From assembly GCA_021234155.1 (NCBI GenBank), contig JAJEKV010000002.1, positions 39,357,841 through 39,421,840 of the forward strand: a stretch of 64,000 nt of DNA, in the 5' to 3' direction. The position numbers and the translations under genes were made by a program. The notes below the pieces were generated by a model, which worked only from the letters and a program-made list of their open reading frames with translations, did no database searches and was not told where the DNA came from. This DNA comes from Isoetes taiwanensis. Lineage: Eukaryota; Streptophyta; Lycopodiopsida; Isoetales; Isoetaceae. This document shows positions 45,422-57,350 of this stretch, one piece after another. How positions within the stretch are numbered: the first letter of the stretch is position 1; each line of letters starts with the position of its first letter.

Positions 45422-48400
45422 ATGGCGACGGCGTTGCCTTTTCAAGAAGAGCAGGAGCTATCAGCAGAATCGGATGTAGTATATTTACAAGGTGAAAAGG
45501 AAAATGAGGAAACCAGAATTGCTAAGGTAGTTGAATGGGAGGATTTTCAGGATGCTCTTGCTCGTTTGTGCGGTCTGAAAATCGTCCTTGACAAAGCTTG
45601 TGCCAAAAAAATGATACTTGCCCAGGAACTCTGCAACTTTGTGGAGGTAGGTGCATCTAAACAGTATCTGGGAGCTGCATTTATGGATCTAATGCTGAAA
45701 TAATTTTCGAGATCGTGGCTGATTTTGAAAAAATGCTTCATCTCCCCAGCACCCAAAAAAAAAGCACTAATTTACAGAACGCAGCTTTTATGGGTAATTT
45801 GGGCGTCTTGCTGCTGGCTTTGATTGGCAATTTTAGTATGGGTGATTCATGGTTTTTTCAATTCTCCATTCCGTTTGAAGTTGTAGCTGTTTGGTCCTCT
45901 AGTACTTTATAATTTGTCTTTTATGGAACATGCACCTTAGTATTGTGGACTACATAGTTATAGATACACTGCGTCACATTTCATTCTTTCCTTTGTAATT
46001 ATCAAAGCGGAGAAATGCAGCATATTAAATTTTATATAATTTGGCATAACTTCTCCACAGATCCGAAAAAACTCTCTAATGAGGGTGGATGCGCTGGAAG
46101 CATTAGAGAAGAAGCTTCAGCAGAAACATATTTATTTCCAAAATTTAAAAACAACTCTGCAAGAAAGTGCAAAGCGGTTGGTACAAGAAAGAGAGGAATT
46201 GCATTTACGTGCAAATTCATTGCTTTATGCTGCTCGAGCGCTTGAGCGTGCTCGCAGACACCTTCAGGTATTGAATTCTTCTCGTTTCGAAATGATTTTG
46301 AGTATCCTATTCACAGCTGTCGATCAAGTACAGGTAAGCCTCTTTAATTTGTTTGGGCTCTGCAATTTTAATGCAGGATGCCAAGAGGCTTTTGGCTGGA
46401 GAAGGGGGGTCTGGTCGGCTTGTGCAGTTGCAGAAATTATTAACCGCGAGGCGTAGGTGCATGGTTGCCCAGGTAGCAGCATTATACCCTCTTGCACCAT
46501 GCAGCTATTCCAATGAGTCATTCATGAAACCAACCTGTTCTGGTAATCCTTAATTGACAATGGGACATTATATGGAAATCTGTGAACTTCATGTTAAAAT
46601 ATTTTGGACCAGGAAGAGATGGGCTATCACACAATTCAGGTGATACATTGGACTCCAACGCGATGACTGTTGCTGGACTACATTTGATTGTTCCTGCATC
46701 TAAAAAATTCTTAATGTTGAATGACAAACATGATTATGAGACCTCTGCAGTAGCACTTGGCTATGTTGCACATGTAAGTATCTCAGTTAAGTTAACTTTT
46801 ACTAAAGAGGCTACAGTATTGGTTCATGGCTCTCCACTCTCTTGCAATTTTAATCTGGTTGTTGTGATGCTGGTCCTGTGGCCATTGTCTATCTTTAAGA
46901 TATTTTTAAAAAAGTTTCGTATGTTGATGGAGAAGGAATTTTAACCACCTTTCATTTGTGAGTTTTACTTACGTATATAGGGGAGTTGGTAGCTTAATAT
47001 TTCATATTATGGGAACACCCCTTGTTTGGGACTGTTTTCTAATCATTGTCAAAGTCATCCATTGCTGTGTTCATAATGAGTTCGTATATATCAGGAGGAC
47101 TTGGTGTATCAGTACATCTCTTCCTGTCAGAGCTTGAATTCCTATTTAATTGGCCACCATGCTGTCCCTAACTGGAACATTTGACGAGTGGTAGAGCTCG
47201 GGCAATTTAGCTGGAAATCAGAGGCTATTAGCTGTACTGGAGCTCTAGAAGTATTTGATTCATAGTGGATGCATATTTTAGCTGGACATCTGAGGTCCTC
47301 ATGTTGCTCAAAGACAAATTCCCTATTGCTTTCAAGAAGCTACTATTGGATATTGCAAAGTCCTGAAGATATCTGCTGTTATACACCTTTGCCATTTGGC
47401 GTTAGATTATTGGCATACATCCAGCTAAACTCCTTTGGGCAATGTTCAAGCTTGTACTTTGAATACTTAAAAATTGCAGTGGACATTTGTTGTGTTTATT
47501 GACAGGCAATCTTCCATGTGGAATAAGAACGAACAGCCAACCTGGAATGGGGTTTAGGCCTTTGTCGTTCTGTTATGTGATGTCACAATTGGCTAACTGT
47601 CTAAAAATATACTTCTATTTTTCAATAATGCTATGCTGCTTGATGTGCTAACTGTTCTCTGTTTAACTATGCCAAATGTGTTCCCTCCAGGCAGTATCTC
47701 TCTTAGCATCCTATTTGGATGTCTATTTGCGGTATCCTATACACTTTGGTGCATCACATTCATTCATTCAAGACTGCTCTCCTTTGAAGGAGCCGACAGT
47801 GGTAAACGCTGGTGCAATATTACTGCCACCTGAGAATCCCACGAGACAAATTCAGTTTCCCCTTTACTCAGCTGGTCAAGATCCTACAAGGGCTGCTTAT
47901 GCTGTGTTTTTGTTAAACAAGGTACGCAATCATTTTCTGTCATTTTGTATTTGTACGAGCAGATAGTACCTTAGGATGACAACTTTTAAAAACGAATGGC
48001 GTATCACAATCACGACATCTCTCTATATATAGATACTGGATCTGTGTCCTAATATTACTATCGAGTAGGAATGTTTATCTTATTCCTGTCTATGAAAACC
48101 AATATACGTCTAGGTTAGTCCATGAAGGAAAAGTAAGTTCCATTAAACCATATGAGAGATGCACTAACCTCATCACTGGACATTGTACTATACTTGTGAA
48201 ACATCATACAGAGCATCTATTTCTTGAGTTGGGCTACATGTTTTTCCGACGAGTTGAGATGAATAAAGTTCATTTGTTTCAACCAATATGCCATACATTC
48301 ATGTAATGATGGACCGATAAGGCTTGTGGACATTCCTGGGTTCAGCTTAAAAATTAATAATTTGTTTTCCCTGCTTTAACATTTCTGGTGATATCCTGGC

Positions 48401-48628
48401 ATGGCAAAAATATTCTTATTTTGCACACAGTGACCATCATGATAGAGTTATAGAACCTGTGGTAAATTAGTTTCTCAGGTATAATGAAAATTGTTTCTGT
48501 TTTATCAACAGGACCTGGAGCAGATTTTGAACTACTTAGGTGTTGAAAGTGTTGGACCAAGACATGTACTTCCAAATCTGCATAGAATTATCAAAACCGT
48601 ATTTTCAGAAGGCAAGCTGCTAGCTTGA
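45422..48628 (+). CDS. VPS38: VPS38 / UVRAG-like subunit of class III PI3-kinase complex II (six coding exons)
   Basis: VPS38 (UVRAG in animals) joins VPS34, VPS15 and ATG6 to make PI3P on endosomes, for vacuolar sorting and endocytic traffic. Exons by splice sites and homology: 45,422-45,646, 46,061-46,267, 46,377-46,542, 46,613-46,773, 47,691-47,921 and 48,512-48,628; all introns are GT-AG and all phases fit, giving 368 residues. Recognisable parts: V-E-W-E-D-F-Q-D-A-L-A-R-L-C near the start, I-R-K-N-S-L opening exon 2, a coiled coil (exons 2-3), R-R-R-C-M-V-A-Q-V-A-A-L-Y-P, then A-L-G-Y-V-A-H, L-R-Y-P-I, A-A-Y-A-V-F-L-L-N-K and the G-P-R-H-V-L-P-N-L end. Length is near that of the Arabidopsis protein as I recall it. 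Start chosen because upstream in-frame sequence lacks an ATG. No disruption seen. Confidence 0.88.
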
Positions 48629-49369
48629 GTAAATATCCATCTATATGAGAGATTTAAAATCTGTGGCATGGGTGCAGAGTAGTCCAGCCTGTGGTCGCCA
48701 AGTACTAACTGCAGCTGCTGGATAGGAATTCACAAAGAGAACTTTTTTCAGATGTACAGTTGGATCTCTTCTTTTGATAACAAGTTACCTAAAGATGCAG
48801 TGGCAGCCCGATGTTATTTGTACCTTAATATTATGCAAGGGGGTTTCCAAATTTGATAGTTCGTTAGACATCAAAGCAGTCTATCATTAGTGATCGTTTG
48901 ACGTCAGGTACTGAATTGTTTGTAAGCAGCACCATATAAGAAAACCAGGATAAGATGATCCCGGTATGCCTTCTAAGTACTGAATTGTGCCTTTGTTAAT
49001 GAAATGAAATGCCCTTATTTTTCAATATAGTATTGGATTTAATAGAAAGGTTTATAGGGCACAATTATTCTTCTTGTGGCAATGGCAACATGAAAGGGAT
49101 TTGGCAAAAGCCTCTGAGGCCAATGTTTAGTGGGGAAAAAAGGTCTTGTGGCAATTGCTGAAAATGCCACTTGGCCAGGTTGCTTTTGAGATTAGATATA
49201 CAAGAAAATTTATCGCTGCAGTTCTCTTTTCCTGTTAAATGGATCAAAACATTCTAAAACTTACATATGTCAACTAGAAAAGGAAATTAACGGTAAATAA
49301 TTAGACAATAATTGCTGTATTACCAGACAATAATTGTTGTTACCAAAGAAGTACAGATCAGATGGAGTT
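48629..49369. other. 3' flank of VPS38
   Basis: It should contain the VPS38 3' UTR. No other gene is visible. It ends at the LTR of element C. Confidence 0.45.
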
Positions 49370-49551
49370 TGATATGGTGCAAGCTCGGGGAAAAAGGGAA
49401 GTCTATTTTCAAATATTATTTTTTGAAGATTGCCTAATAATAAAGTAATGGAAAAGGGGTGGAAAAGTTTGTGCCATATCAATTATTCTGAATAAGATCT
49501 AGATTACCCAGATTTGTCTATTTCAAGAGTCTATTTCACTCATTCAGATCA
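49370..49551 (+). repeat. LTR of element C (5' copy, internally deleted)
   Basis: It opens TGATATGGTGCAAG and ends AGATCA. It matches both ends of the 556-bp LTR at 61,411-61,966, including the shared GGGTGGAAAAGTTT and the stretch around GATTACCCA, but lacks the middle. A primer binding site follows five bases later. Confidence 0.7.
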
Positions 49552-49556
49552 ACAAT

Positions 49557-49568
49557 TGGTATCAGAGC
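49557..49568 (+). other. Primer binding site of element C
   Basis: TGGTATCAGAGC, a perfect complement to the initiator methionine tRNA 3' end, five bases after the LTR. Confidence 0.8.
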
Positions 49569-50032
49569 CGTGCTCCAACGATAACGTGCTCCAACGATAA
49601 GCCTTGAGAGCTGCAGATTAATGAAATTGCCAACCAGGTGGCAAACAAGCCCTGAGAACTACAGATTAATTAAATTGCCAACCAGATTGCTTTGCCATTG
49701 CCAACATCCTAGTTAGACTATCAAAGAAAATTGGAGCAAATAGCTTTACTTAATGGACTTTTGCCTGGTAATTCTCAGTAGCTTCCATTGCCAAGTACCC
49801 ATTGCCAAGTAGCCCACTGCCAGGTAATCCTTATCCGCCAAGTAATCTCAATGAGAGCAATAAATATTTGCCAGAATAAAATGGTTAGAAAGGTGGAGCA
49901 TATACCAACGTATTCTGGTGAGAAAAAGAATCCTCTCGTGGTTTTGGGATTTTTGTGTCGTGGGAGAGTTTTTTGAAAAAGTGGAAGCTATTGAGATGCA
50001 AAAGCTCCATGGTCCCTAATTAAGACATGGGA

Positions 50033-52285
50033 AGGAAGGAAGGAAGGAAGGAAGGAAGGAAGGTTCTTTTATCGTCCGCGGAGGCCAATCGGCCTATGGG
50101 ACCCAAATTACACGGGTGCAGCAAGCCCGTTGCTACCCGGATTAAACCCCCCTCCCTCCCCCCCTTAGGAGGGAAAAACCGCCGCAAAGAAAGCCAAGGC
50201 CGGGTAAATTGAAAATATACATATACACATGAATTCCCAAAGATCTCGTAGGCGCGGGGCGAGGGTGAGTCCAGATCCAAAACCTCCCGGAGGTAGGGAG
50301 CCAAGGGATCGAACCGACGTCAGACTTGAGTAGCTCGTCTGGGGACCAGTGTCGCACCAAGAGAATGTAGCGAGCTCGAATCGACTATAGGTCGGGCGAC
50401 TCTACCGAAGGCATGGCTTTCATCCTCAACAACCCCCGTGCAACACCGACAAAGCCTCGCTCTAGCTGGCTCTCCAACCCACCGACCCGCCTCAAGCCAA
50501 TGATGGGGGCCCCCAGTCTAATAGACGCGATGACCTTGGCGCTTCTTCATGGGCAACCGAGAACGCAGTAGAGCCGTGGGCCTCGAACCGGTGGTGGGGT
50601 TTATGTCTTTGTTTGTAGTGTGCCACCTTTACCCGTTCGAGCATGGTGGTCCCGTAGCTTCCCGGAAAACAAGAGTCCAAGTACCCCCGGCCTATCCCTA
50701 CGGCTGCCTCAGGTGTGTACTGGGCGCACCTATGTGCGCCCTACGTTCGGTAGCTAGCCACTAGGCTCTCTTGTCCTTCCAACAAGCCCCTCGAAGTCGC
50801 TATGGGGCTCATCGCCATAGCGTAAGCCAAGTCGCGGAGGCCGAGAGTGTAAGCCCATCTTGCCACCTTCTGGAAATAAACAATGTGTCTATCGAGGGCC
50901 GCATGCTGCAAGTGCATGAATCATGTCTCCTGCAACAAGATCTAATATGGAACTGAGGGCTTGACCCCAAGCCCGCGTCAAAAATGCCTTCTGGACCTGC
51001 TCTAAGTCGTTCCAAGTCGCCAAAGACACCATTGGGCCCCACACCTCGACCCCATACAGAAGAACTGGCTCCATCAGTGCGCGGAACAAATGTGACGGGT
51101 GGTCCCGATCCATACAAAGCTCGGCCTGTGGACTATTGTTTTGCATCACAGCATCACGCCTTCCAACCTCAAGGTCATCCGGCGAATGGATGCATCCCAA
51201 TACATTGAGGACGGAAATTCCACCCCGTGTACTTGTAGGCGGGTGTAACCTACCATCCGCCTCGATAAGTGAGTGCCGGAGGTGCCGGATGATGGCGGAG
51301 GAGGATATGAGGACCACCTTAGTCTTGGCCGTGTTGACACGCATGTCCGTCGCCGGCGTAATATGTCCGTGGCATCTAGATGTGCCTCGCATGCCCTCTC
51401 GGTGTATGGGCCAAGAGGTCCATATCATCCGCATAGATGAGTCACGGATGACCCGGGTGCGAGAGTCGTATAACGCCCCCATTGGCAGCAAGCCAGGCTT
51501 CCAACTGGTCAATGTAAAGTCCAAAGAGTGTGGGTGAGAGAGGACAACCTTGCCTAACTCCAATGCTACTTGGCAAAATGATCAGACTTCCCGTTGCATC
51601 TCGGCCCGCGCGGTGTCTCATACACCCATGACACCGCGCTTACGCAGATCTATAGGGAGCCCCGATGATGCAATCTCACCCACAACTTTTCCCCGAGGTA
51701 ATCGCGGTCGAAAAGCTTTTGCAAAGTCCACAAAAACAAAGAAGTCACAGTCCTCCCGACGGTTCCTCGCCCTCCCCTCGACCGTGGCCCCGAGTGTGAA
51801 GATGTGATCAATGGTCGAATGTCGGGCCTAAGCCCGCCTGGGTAAGTGCCCTCGCTTCCGGCGCCTCCCGCCCATCCGATTACCTCCTCGCTCGAGAATG
51901 CCCGCCGCGCCTTTGGCAAACACCGAAATGACCATGATGGTTCATAATTGGCGGACAGCTGTGGGTCCCCTGCCTTGTAGATCGGAACAACCCTGCTTGT
52001 GGTCCATGACCGGGGAAAACCCTCTTGCAGCGCCCTGTTGAACAGTGCAGCAAGGACGGGCACCATGGGCTGTCCTGCCCACTTGAGCAACTCCGCTTGC
52101 AGGCCGTCCAAGTCTGCTGCCTTCCCATTAGCCAGGCGCTGCAGCCCCTCTTCGACATCTTCTTCTGTGATCACCGGGTGGGCCATGTTAAGGGAGCACC
52201 GGGGATCATAAAGGTGTTGCGGTGCTTCGCTCCCATTGCACCGCCGTGATGTTCCCTCAGGGGGTCGCGGCTTTGCCTCGCATAG
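50033..52285 (-). mobile_element. LINE inserted into element C (5' truncated)
   Basis: The minus strand encodes LINE reverse transcriptase: I-T-E-E-D-V-E-E-G-L-Q-R-L, G-K-A-A-D-L-D-G-L and S-R-V-V-P-I-Y-K-A-G-D (52,186 to about 51,950), the catalytic I-Y-A-D-D-M-D (51,421-51,440) and V-L-L-Y-G-V-E-V-W-G near 51,050. The frame is broken several times. The 3' end carries the shared terminal hairpin (GGTCCCATAGGCC) and GGACGATAAAA, then a (TTCC)n tail that appears on the + strand as GGAA repeats at 50,033-50,063. The endonuclease region is missing. It interrupts the leader and gag of element C. Confidence 0.8.
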
Positions 52286-52299
52286 TACCCTCTATGCGT

Positions 52300-52915
52300 A
52301 AAGTTGCCAGAAATTTGAAAGAGCATTTAAAAATCATAGCTTGCCAGTAAACTGTTTCATAGACATTAGAACTGGGATGGGATTTATTTAAAAAGGGAGA
52401 ACGAGAGTCTGCATATCAGTATACTAGTAAGTTTCAGCTATTTATTGGTACAAGTGGAAGGCCTTATCAATAAGGAGCTAACAAGTAAATTTATAGCTGG
52501 ATTAAGGGAAGAGTTTTATATTGAGCTTATCTACATAGAGCCGCAAACTCTAGATGACGCAATAAGGAAATCAGAAGCATCGGAAAAAGAAAATAGATCC
52601 TAAAGAAACAAAGCTTGACATCTAGGAAGGCTATCCTCATGAAAAGAATGCTAAATATGACATGCAAAAATGAGCAATGATGGAGCTAAAAGGGTGAGAG
52701 TTAATAATGATCACGAGGAGCCTAACACAAATGATAGGAACTAGAGCAATGTATGTTCCAAAGACGGACAAAAACAACGGCAGGAGGGTGTTGTATATGT
52801 GGCGAACCCCATTTCAAAGCTGACTGCTCCAAGAGTTTAACTCCTATTGTAAAATCTCAAATCGAAGCTCAGATAACCAAAGAAGAGACCAAAGGATCGG
52901 ATGCAAACTATCGCT
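52300..52915 (+). pseudogene. gag of element C (broken)
   Basis: The + strand frame contains L-T-S-K-F-I-A-G-L-R-E-E-F and E-P-Q-T-L-D-D-A-I-R-K-S-E-A, the end of a retrotransposon Gag domain. At 52,789-52,827, in another frame, is a zinc knuckle C-C-I-C-G-E-P-H-F-K-A-D-C, of the CX2CX3HX4C type common in plant gypsy elements. If the LINE is removed, gag starts soon after the primer binding site at 49,557, as expected. No pol follows; the element is defective. Confidence 0.65.
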
Positions 52916-53110
52916 GAAACGCCAATGAGTTCCCATGTGAAGTTTGATAAAATAGCCGCAAAAGAGGCTGCCCTAAGTGGACTAACCATTGGTTATCAAA
53001 CTTGGAGTTTAAGTTTGAATTAATGCTTTCGTTATGATGCATATGATTGCATGTGCGTATAATTAATAGAATGAAATAAAGTTTTTCTTTTAGAAGGTCT
53101 TTATGGATAA

Positions 53111-53215
53111 GGGAAAGGCCCTTTACTCGACTTTCCCTGTTGGAAAGTGGGCCGACGCGCGTCAGCGCGGAGGCACACTTGACAACAGGGAAAGTCGAGT
53201 AAGGGGCCTTTGCCC
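53111..53215. repeat. Hairpin with 32-bp arms
   Basis: 53,111-53,142 and 53,183-53,215 are near-perfect inverted copies built around CTCGACTTTCCCTGTTG, with a GC-rich 40-base loop. A related arm (AAAGGCCCCTTACGTGACTT) recurs at 54,111. Probably the end of a fold-back DNA transposon. Confidence 0.75.
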
Positions 53216-54470
53216 TAACGTAAAAGAATGTTGGCTCGCCTTTACGAAGTTTTTGCATTTCATTTTTTCCCTCCTTTCTTTTTGCCAGCTTCCGGCTATG
53301 GCGATTGCTGTGGCGCTCTCATTTTTTCTGAGCTTTTAGGCTCTGCATGCTGCTGCATGCCTTTCAAGATCATTTTTTTGTAGCGGCGCCTTGGTTCTTG
53401 CTAGCAGCCCCTCGTTTTTTCTTTATTTTCTGGAGTTTTGGAGCAGCTGCTTCATTCTTAGTGTTCTTGACAGTGGCGGCATCTAGCAGCTTCATTCTTA
53501 GTGTTCGTGACAGCATCAGGTTGATTTTTAAGTTGTTTTGTTGATTTTTAGGTTGATTTTTTTAGTATTCTTTGAGTTTTACGTTGATTTCTTGCAGATA
53601 ATGGCTAAGGAGGCGGGCTGCAAAAAACTCAAGGAGACTCAGCTTGACATCGCAAGCAGGGCTTTCAAAACACAAGATAAAAAGGCAAGGATACGCTATG
53701 GCGGATAAAGGCAACTCTGCGGTTGAATTTAAGCTCTGCCAGAAGAATCGACCATTTGAAGTAAAAAGGAAGAACCTACCTCTTTGAAGCAGAAATCGAC
53801 GGTTTTGAAGCAAGAACCAACTATGCAAATGAATCTGCCCTATGCTAACCCTTCTTCGGCAGCTTTTGATTTTCCTGTTCATCTCCTACATTATTTGAAT
53901 CCTCGAATCCTTTCTTCTGTGCTTTTCACTTTCGTGCTTTGTAGGCTCCAGTTCTAAGGTGTGCTCCTTCTCATCGTAGTGCCTGATCGATCGTTTCTTT
54001 TGCTGCTTTAGCTCGGGTTGTTTGGCCAGGCTTCCAGGCCAGGTATATGTGCAGATTTCTTCCCATTTCCTAAGGTTTTTGCCACTGTTTTCTGGATAAG
54101 AAAAAACAAAGGCCCCTTACGTGACTTTTTTACTTTGTGAATGTAACCGAGTTGACTATATGAATGGAACTATGAGAATCTTCAACTGAATTTTTGAACC
54201 GAGTTTTTACTGTTTGATTCTTGAATTTTTACTAAGCTTTCTGCTTCTTTTACTAACCATTCTACAAATTTTACTGTCCATTGTCAAACTTTTACTAGCC
54301 AATTCTAACCCCTTTACTAGACTTTCAATTAAAAGTTCTAAAAAGGAAACAATGACCTCCACTAGAAAAAAGTTTAGTGTAATTCCCGGGTTAGAATGTG
54401 TGCCACATAGGACAAGAGGATTGGACAAGGGAGCAGAATGCGAGCCAACATTCCTTTACGTTTATATTTA
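53214..54470. repeat. Second-level inverted repeat pair flanking about 1.2 kb
   Basis: TAACGTAAAAGAATGTTGGC at 53,215 onward is inverted as GCGAGCCAACATTCCTTTAC at 54,440-54,460. The pair encloses a region with no clear gene: phenylalanine-rich open frames that are unlikely to be real. Together with the 53,111 hairpin this suggests nested terminal inverted repeats of one DNA element. Confidence 0.55.
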
Positions 54471-56437
54471 TCTATTATTTAAATTTGGTTTTCCCGGCAT
54501 TCCGAAAACTTTTTGGATTTTTTACTAAGCTATTTTGTCGAAGGTTGTAGGGTTTTTTGACGCCAGAAAACGTTTCTGATTGCCAAAAATCAAGGACTTC
54601 TTTTTGCATGATTTTGGCAAGGGTATTCTTTCGATGGGTTATTTTCTTTTTTGGCGATCGAGCGTGCTGCTGCATAGCTGATGGAAGACACGTCTTAGCA
54701 TTACAAACCATTATGCTAAACTCTGATCGGGCAGTAACGTTAGTCTGGCGAATAGCTTTGTGGCATTTGAGGAGCTCTTGAACGGACCTAAATTGAAGCA
54801 TCCAAGGGCTTCTTGAAATTTCAGTTTCTTTCTCAATAATAGATTTGTTGTTGAAGGATTATGTGCAACGGTCGAATTTGCCCTCTTTTAAAGTCTAAGT
54901 TTTGAAGGGCAAGCCTCTATAATGAATTTTTGCTCTCTTGAATCTATCTTTTTTGGTCGCCTCGAAGCTGGTTTTTGCAAGATGCCTGTCATGACTGCGA
55001 TAGATTGCTACCGTGTTAATCTAATGCTTGAGGAAATATGATGAAGGGTCGTTGGTGCTCATTCTGGGGAGGCCGAATTTGTTGTCAATGGTTTGTCTAC
55101 CTATCCATGAGAGCTTAGAGATTAGGGATCTCTGCGGTCATTATTTCTACCCAGAGGCTTCAGAACCTTTGAATCCCTTTACATGTAAGTACATTCCTCT
55201 CAAACCCTTCTAAATTTCAGTTTCTCTAAAATGATGTATCAACCTCATCAAGATTGTTCTGAAGTGTACTTCTTGAAAAGTCCCTGGGAAGATGCATGGT
55301 TGATTGTAAAATACATGGCTGTAGAAACGTGGGATCTCTGCGATCATGATTTTTTTGTCTTTGTATCAAGCTGATCAAGATTGTGGTGAAGCGTACTTCT
55401 TGAAGCGAGTCTTCAAGAAGAAGGATCTGCCCAATGCCGACCTTCTATTATTTTTGCAAATTGATTTTGCAAACTTCAACGTGATTCCATCATGTACAAC
55501 TTGCAAAACCTTATGCTAGAGTATGATCCAGGCTTTCTAGGTGCATTAGTCTTTCTTGTAGTAGAGGCTTCTATAGCAAATCTTATGCTAGCTATATAGC
55601 AGACCTGCAAGATACACATGATTTTAACACGAGACACATGATTTTAACAGCAGTCAAAATGCATTTTTCCATTATCTCTTACCCTCCACATATCCTCTTA
55701 CAATGGGCCCTTCAGAAAACATATTTCTCTGCTGATCTTTAGATATCTAACATGTACATGATGCACATAAAGAAACTGGCTGCCAGTCTATTTTTAATTG
55801 TTTATTCCATGTCCTTTGAAACAAAAAGGATATTATTTATCTCCATGCTTTATTCTTTTCATATTCTATAATTGCATTCTATTCTGCCTATTGCTTTGGT
55901 GAAACCAGGGGGAGCACTTCCATAAAAAACATAACTTGATCTTGCAGTATAGCTGTGTTGGTTATTAGAGAAAGTTATCACATTCCGATATAATTTTTGC
56001 TAAGGGCTTGATGCAGATAATTATTATTTTTTCCCTTTTTAGTGGTCACCAATTCATTATATTTACTTATTCCTTTTCAAAACAAGCTGCATAATATTTG
56101 CCCTTCATCTCCATGCCTTCTCCTCTGCATGTTTCTATCATTGCATTCTAATGCCATTGTTATTTCTCATACAGTCTACTGCAAAGTTGACACTTAAATA
56201 GATTTGTTCATCTATATCAACATGTTTTCATAGCTATCGTTCTTGCATAACAAGGTAAGCATTTTATTGTATGCAACTTCTGTTCTAACCCATTAATATC
56301 ATTGATCGAAGAGTCAAAACTATAGACTTGCAGTATGTAGAGGTTCATTCTGAGCTATGTCTAGAATTGCATGAGCTATGTCTGGAATTGCAGTGAGTTG
56401 AAGTTCACCATATCTGCTGTGTGCAGGTACTTCATTC
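54471..56437. other. Unassigned AT-rich stretch
   Basis: No gene recognised. Several short motifs recur (for example TGATCAAGATTGT at 55,240 and 55,374), suggesting old local duplications. Confidence 0.4.
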
Positions 56438-57350
56438 AGAATCTTTAGCATGAAAGCTGAGTTTAGAATCTCTCTCTTACAGCAGCTTCCTATGTAGCAA
56501 CATATTTGGACCCATAAGACTTGGTTGTACAGAGCTCCTTATCCATCATATCTCCCAGCAAGCTTGCATTGTATTAGTCTTCTTACAATATTGAAGGTGC
56601 ATTTGATCAAAGATGTCTGACATTATGGTGTGGCTACTCATAACTTCCACAGATGAGTCTCTTTTGAAGACTGTCTTTTCAAGTTCATGTCTACAATTAT
56701 CAATTTCGTTATCTTCACCACTGCTCCTTATCCATTAGATCAATGATTAAATTCTCTATTATATGGCCACCAAGCACTAAAAAAATCCATGACGCTTGGT
56801 TGTGCTTACCATGTTTGCATCTATCCTTCAAGAGCATATGAAATGCTATTCATGCACTTCCACGACCACACCAAAAAAGGTCAATGGCTGCAAACTCAGG
56901 AACAGTAAACAGATGCTACTTCATTGCTTCAAAAATGTTCTTACTCCATTTTTGCTAGAGACTTCAGATTTTTTCTAAGACATGGATTTCGTGCGCTCTA
57001 TGTCTGCATGTTTACAATTTTGAATTTTGTTGACTTTGCCAGTCCCATAATTATAATTAGCTTCACTATGGACTTCCTAAGCGCTCTTTCCGAGAATCAA
57101 CTCTCTTCCCAGGTGATGCAACACATTGGTGACACAAAAGAACTGATATAATATGGCCCAGTTTGTAGAATGAAAGCTGAGTTCAGAATTTCTCCCTTAC
57201 AACAGCTTCCTATGTAGTAACATATTTGGGCCCATAAGGCTTGCTTGTACAGAGCTCCTTATCCATCATATCTCCCAGCAAGCTTGCATTCTATTAGTCT
57301 TCTTACAATATTGAAGGTGCATTTGATCAAAGATGCCTGACATTATTGTT
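56438..57350. repeat. Direct repeat of about 185 bp
   Basis: 56,438-56,631 and 57,165-57,350 are near-identical over their length (shared CATATCTCCCAGCAAGCTTG). They enclose about 530 bp without a gene. The second copy is followed at once by the LINE at 57,350. They could be a tandem duplication or LTRs of a short element; TG...CA ends were not evident. Confidence 0.7.

Noticed and set aside
46582-46944. 120-codon ORF within VPS38
   Set aside because: It contains real exon 4 but reads on into intron 4; the GT donor after A-L-G-Y-V-A-H and the protein homology define the exon.
50027-50063. GGAA repeat as an independent microsatellite
   Set aside because: It sits exactly at the 3' end of a minus-strand LINE and is better explained as its tail.
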